From Cacajao melanocephalus (lineage: Eukaryota > Chordata > Mammalia > Primates > Pitheciidae): DNA of 64,000 bases. Location of the stretch: the NCBI GenBank assembly GCA_963573385.1, contig CAUYLG010022307.1, positions 56,218 through 120,217 of the forward strand, written 5' to 3'. Of this stretch, positions 59,431 through 64,000 are shown piece after piece. Within the stretch, counting starts at the first letter, position 1, and each line of letters starts with the position of its first letter. The notes below the pieces were generated by a model, which had not been told where the DNA came from, ran no database searches, and was given only the letters and a program-made list of their open reading frames with translations. The position numbers were made by a program, and so were the translations under genes.

Positions 59431-60470
59431 TGTTTGTTTGTTTGAGATGGAGTTGCTCCCATGGTGCAGTTTGCTTTAGATTGTGCACCCAAAATATTTG
59501 AGATGGATCTCAACCAATTTAGAAAATTTAGCCAAGGTTAAGGACGCACCTGTGATGCACCTTCAGGAGGTCCTTGTGACATGTGCTGGGGGTGCAGCTT
59601 GCTTTTATACATTTTAGGGAAACATGAGACATAATATGTATAAGATGTACATTGGTTTGATTGGGTAAGGTGGGACAACTTGAAGGAGGTGAGGACGTGG
59701 GGGAACTTCCAGGTCGCAAGTAGATGAGAGACCAAAGTTTGCATTCTTTTGAGTCCTTGATTAGCCTTTCACTGAATACACAATTTAGTATGGTTCAATG
59801 AATCTGCATTTTTACATAAACCATAGGGCAGAAGAAGCAGTCAGATATGCATTTGTTTCAGGTAAGCAGAGGGATGACTTTCCTGCACCTGTGAAGATAA
59901 GCTGTTTATTGTCAGACTGAAATTCCAACAGAACTTTTTAAGGGTAGAGATCTTGAGGCCCACAAGGAATTTCCTTGTGGGCAAATTGTGAGGGAGGTAT
60001 GTAGCTCTTTTATTTTTAGCTATAACAAAATGGGAGGCAGGTTTGCCTGATGTAGTTCCCAGCTTTACTTTTCCCTCGGCTTAGTGATTTTGGGGTCCTG
60101 AGATTTATTTTCCTTTCACAAGATAATAGAGAAGTGTAATTACTTCCTGAATTTCTCAGATAAGGGGCTTTGCCTCCAGATGGTTTGTTTGATGACTGAG
60201 GTGATCTTTGCTCTCCTCAGTAAGGATGTCTTCTTTGCACGAAGAAGAGAGGGATGACTAAATAGAGAAGGTGCCTTCGCATAACAAATCTTACCTTTGT
60301 GTAAGATGCTTTTCCTGGCTATCTCATCCTGGCTTTTTCCCATACTCTTTTTTTCCTGTACTCTAAAAAATTATTCTTTAGATTTCTTTCTTGTATATGT
60401 GAAAATATACATGTTAATAAACTTTTTCTCCAGTTAACCTGTCTTTTGTTACAGGGAGTCCCACTGAATA
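59431..60470 (+). mobile_element. Old endogenous-retrovirus-type LTR, probably solo
   Basis: The order of blocks (agccaaggttaaggacgcac, tatacattttagggaaacat, gaggcccacaaggaatttcc, atgggaggcaggtttgcctg) is one I know from a primate LTR. It ends with AATAAA at 60416-60421 and cagttaacctgtcttttgtt. No viral coding sequence is seen beside it. A gtttgtttgtttgtttg run lies near 59428. Family not assigned. Confidence 0.55.
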
Positions 60471-60639
60471 ACTGAATGGTAGAGAAAATTATTTTTTCTT
60501 CCTTATGTTATTATCACTTCTTGTTGTACCTAACAGGGGTATCCCGCAGTTAACTCATGACTGCAGATCATCAGATTGGCCTTTTGTTTACTATGTATTT
60601 ACTCTACTTCCCCAATAAGAATCACAGAACCTTTTCTGG

Positions 60640-62290
60640 TTAACAGAGAAAAGTTTCTTCTTAATAAAGAATCTGGCCTCATTCAGGGAGAGACCTGGCC
60701 TTTGTCCTGGCTCCTAGGAGGCAATATCTAAACTCTTGGAATTTCCTAAGTGATGGGAATGTCTTTGTTATTCTTGGTGGGCCCCTCAGACCACAAGGCT
60801 AGTTAGTGCTAATACAGTGATTCATGGCCTGAGTGCCGTGGTTCATGTCTGTAATCCCAGCACTTTGGGAGGCTGAGGTGAGAGAATAACTTCAGCCCAG
60901 GAGTTCAAGACCAACTTGGCTAACATGGTGAGACCCCATCTATACAAATAATTTTTAAAAATTAGCCAGGTGTGGCAGCATATGCCTGTGATTGCAGGTA
61001 CTTGGGAGACTGAGGTGGGAGGATTACTTAAACCCAGGAGGTCGAGGTTGTAGTGAGTTGTGATGGCACCACTGCACTCTAGCCTGGGTGACAGAGTGAG
61101 ACCTAGTCTCAAAATAAGTTGTGTAATGGTGGGCCCTCATCATGTTAGCCTGACCTCCTGGGAAGCAGGGAGAGCTGGCGCCTACATTCAACTGTGGGCA
61201 ATGAATCAATCAGTCATAAAGCTTGAATAACCCCTGGACACAGAGGGTAGGATGTGCTCTGCATTATATAGGTATTGTAGACCACTGTGGCTGGGAAGAA
61301 GTGACACTGGCCATGGATCCATGGGTAGAGGATAACAAAAAGCTCAGCATTTGTGATATGGATAGGAGACAGGGAAATACTGGGTAGACGAAGGCAGTTC
61401 CCTGGCAAAGGCCTCACTCTCAAGCCTGGAGACTCATGGCCTTATGTGGGAACAGTTACTTCTGTTTTTGTGCCCAAAAAGTTGTCTTTTGGCTTGCTAC
61501 GCGTCCCCCCCCCCCACTCCTGTACCCATAGTAACCCTGAATTCCAGGTTCCAGAAGCAGACAAGGAGACAAGCAGGTGAATGGCGGAATGGCACAGCAG
61601 AGAAAAAGAAGAGAAAGAACGTCTGAACACCAAGAGGAGTTTGGCTGGGGGTGGTCAGAGAGGAGTTCAGCTGCTGGATGACCAAACTCCAGGAAAAGGT
61701 CATCTTTCCACTCCGTCCCCCCATCCATCCCGCTGAGAGCCACCTCCACCACTCATTAAAACCCCCATATTCATCCTTCAAGCCCTTGTGTGACCCAATT
61801 CTTTGAGGACTCTAGTCAAGAACTCAGGATACAGAAAGCTGTCACACCGGGCCTCTGCCCTTGTGAAAAGGCAGAGGGCCCATTGAGCTAACCAGCTCAC
61901 TTAAGCCATCTGAGGACTGCAAGGCTAAAAGAGCGTTGTAGCACTGGGGCTGCAGACACCCACCCCTAGTCACTACTATGGGGCTGGAGCCCAAAGCAGT
62001 TGCCCCAGCTCCTGCACCTGCCTGTCTGCATGCTCCCCCTCCTGTCAAGGGTTTGAGCAGCATCAGCAGCGACCAAATAGGTGAGCCACACCCCTGTTGC
62101 AAGTCCTGAGAGGAGGGTCAAGGAACTCTCCCATTTCATTTGGACCTCTCCACAACTCCACCCCTTACATCTCTTCCTTTGACTGGTTACTGAGAATATA
62201 CAAGCTTTCAGTACTATGAATCTTTCCAGCAAATTATTGAATCTGAGGGTGATTTTTGGAAACCCAAAACTTATAGTTGGTATCAGAAGG
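60640..62290. mobile_element. Second LTR-like block, interrupted by an Alu
   Basis: Blocks such as ctggctcctaggaggcaata, accccaggacacag-like sequence, aattccaggttccagaagca, and ctgtcacaccgggcctctgc resemble an endogenous-retrovirus LTR of a GC-richer type. The pieces lie at 60640-60823 and 61119-62290. A C13 run sits at about 61506. Family and exact ends uncertain; no coding remnant is recognised. Confidence 0.45.
60824..61118 (+). repeat. Alu, sense, within the LTR-like block
   Basis: ggcctgagtgccgtggttca to gacctagtctcaaaataag. Confidence 0.94.
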
Positions 62291-62938
<648 letters not shown>

Positions 62939-63032
62939 GGGCAGAGGACTTTGAAGGTGCATTTGAACCATGACCGTGATAGTAGAGCATAATGCATGAA
63001 CAAATATATTTAAATTTAGTAGTTCAGTTGTC

Positions 63033-63194
63033 TTTTTTTTTTTTTGAGACTGGTTTTTGCTCTGTGGCCCTGGCTGGAGTGCAGTGGCATGATCATGGCT
63101 TACTGCAGTCTCAGCCTCCCAGGCTCAAGTGATCCTTTCCGAGTAGCTGGGACCACAGGCATGTACCACTATGCTCAGCTAGTTTTTGGTGTCT
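63033..63194 (-). repeat. Alu part, antisense, cut by the next Alu
   Basis: gagactggtttttgctctgt through ctcagctagtttttggtgtc. The rest is absent. Confidence 0.9.
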
Positions 63195-63500
63195 TTTTTT
63201 TTTTTTTTTCTTTTTAAGACAGTGTTTTTCTCTGTCACCCAGCAGGCTGGAGTGCAGAGGCACCATCTCAGCTCACTGAAACCTCTACTTCCTGGGCAAG
63301 TGATCCTCCACCTCAGCCTTCCGAGTAGCTGGGACTACAGGTGTGTGCCATCATACCCAGCAAATTTTTAAAGTATTTTTTGTAAAGAGGGGGTTTTGCC
63401 ATGTTGCTCAGGCTGGTCTCAAATTCCTGGGCTTAAGTGATCTGCCTGCCTTGGCCTCCCAAAGTATTACGATTACAGGAGTGAGCCACCACACCTTGCC
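63195..63500 (-). repeat. Alu, antisense
   Basis: T17, aagacagtgtttttctctgt to gtgagccaccacaccttgcc. Confidence 0.95.
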
Positions 63501-63522
63501 AAACTCTTATTTTTAATAAATC

Positions 63523-63690
63523 TCTTTTTTCTTTCTTTTTTTTTTTTTTGAAAGAAAGCAAAAGAGGGAAAAGAAGGAAGAAAAAGAGTGAAAGAAAGAA
63601 AGAAAAAGAATGTAAGAGAGGAAGAAAGAGGAAGAGAAAGAGGGAGAGAGAACAGGATTCTTGTTCTATTGCCCAGGCTAGAATGCAGTC
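63523..63690. repeat. Pyrimidine then purine tract inside an Alu remnant
   Basis: About 27 nt of T/C followed by about 105 nt almost entirely of G and A, then attgcccaggctagaatgca from an antisense Alu. The purine run looks like an expansion at the Alu's gaga start. Confidence 0.85.
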
Positions 63691-64000
63691 TAAAAATGCG
63701 TATTAAAAACCTCTTTTATGCCAATGATTGTGCTTAACTATGGAGACAGGAAGGAATAAGGGATGAAAATAACAAACAAGCAGCCAACCAATATTTTTTT
63801 TAAACCTGTGAAATGCTATGCAATTGTTGAGGAGTGATTTACTTCCAATTATGTGGTCACTTTTAAAATAGGTATAATGTGATACTGAGAAAAATGTATG
63901 TTTTGTGGATTTGGGGTGGAGAGTTCTGTAAATATTTGTTGAGTTTACTTGTTCCAGGTCTGAGTTCAAGTCCTGGATATCCTTGTTAATTTTCTATCTC
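63691..64000. other. Intergenic, nothing recognised
   Basis: AT-rich sequence at the window edge. The 88-codon minus-strand frame here has no recognisable features. Confidence 0.5.

Noticed and set aside
61442..62232. Cluster of overlapping 60-98-codon frames near 61.5-62.2 kb
   Set aside because: They lie in the LTR-like block on both strands, overlap each other and show no known protein pattern.
63703..63969. 88-codon minus-strand frame at the window end
   Set aside because: No domain or coding signature in AT-rich intergenic DNA.

Overview
The window is nuclear DNA from a simian primate. It is packed with Alu SINEs (about 65 full or partial copies by eye), alongside L1, L2, MIR, hAT-Charlie and Tigger fossils. 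It carries one protein-coding gene, which I recognise as HELLS (LSH/SMARCA6, the lymphoid-specific SNF2-family helicase), on the + strand. All 22 coding exons can be placed with GT-AG borders and an unbroken frame. They sum to 2,514 nt, or 837 residues plus stop. The human protein as I remember it has 838 residues, and this one differs from it at roughly 18 positions and lacks one residue near the exon 7/8 border, so I think the source is a non-human primate, though that rests on memory.

Layout. 1-2400: upstream intergenic DNA with a nested Alu pair and an unidentified CpG-containing stretch. About 2410-2920: CpG-island promoter with a CCAAT box, GC boxes, a TCGCGAGA element and a perfect E2F-type site. 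2712-49553: the HELLS coding region, from the start codon in exon 1 to the stop in exon 22. Introns range from 78 bp to 6.9 kb, and most of the large ones are filled with Alus. About 49554-50025: 3' UTR ending at an AATAAA signal. 50025-64000: intergenic DNA with more Alus, an L2 reverse-transcriptase fossil, two LTR-like blocks and a purine-rich microsatellite. No other gene, tRNA or CRISPR was found. In human the downstream neighbours are CYP2C genes, but none is visible here.

How it works together. The E2F-type promoter fits a proliferation-linked gene. The protein keeps every SNF2 motif: Q-like region, Walker [24 protein letters not shown], the STRAGGLG motif V and the [11 protein letters not shown] motif VI. 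Family knowledge makes it the ATPase that works with CDCA7 to remodel nucleosomes and support DNA methylation of repeats and pericentromeric heterochromatin.

I did not find an undescribed biological system. The two observations I would follow first are an inverted duplication of about 200 bp inside intron 2 that is not explained by any repeat family I know, and the 87-bp intron 14, which is open in frame and would add a 29-residue cassette inside the helicase domain if retained.
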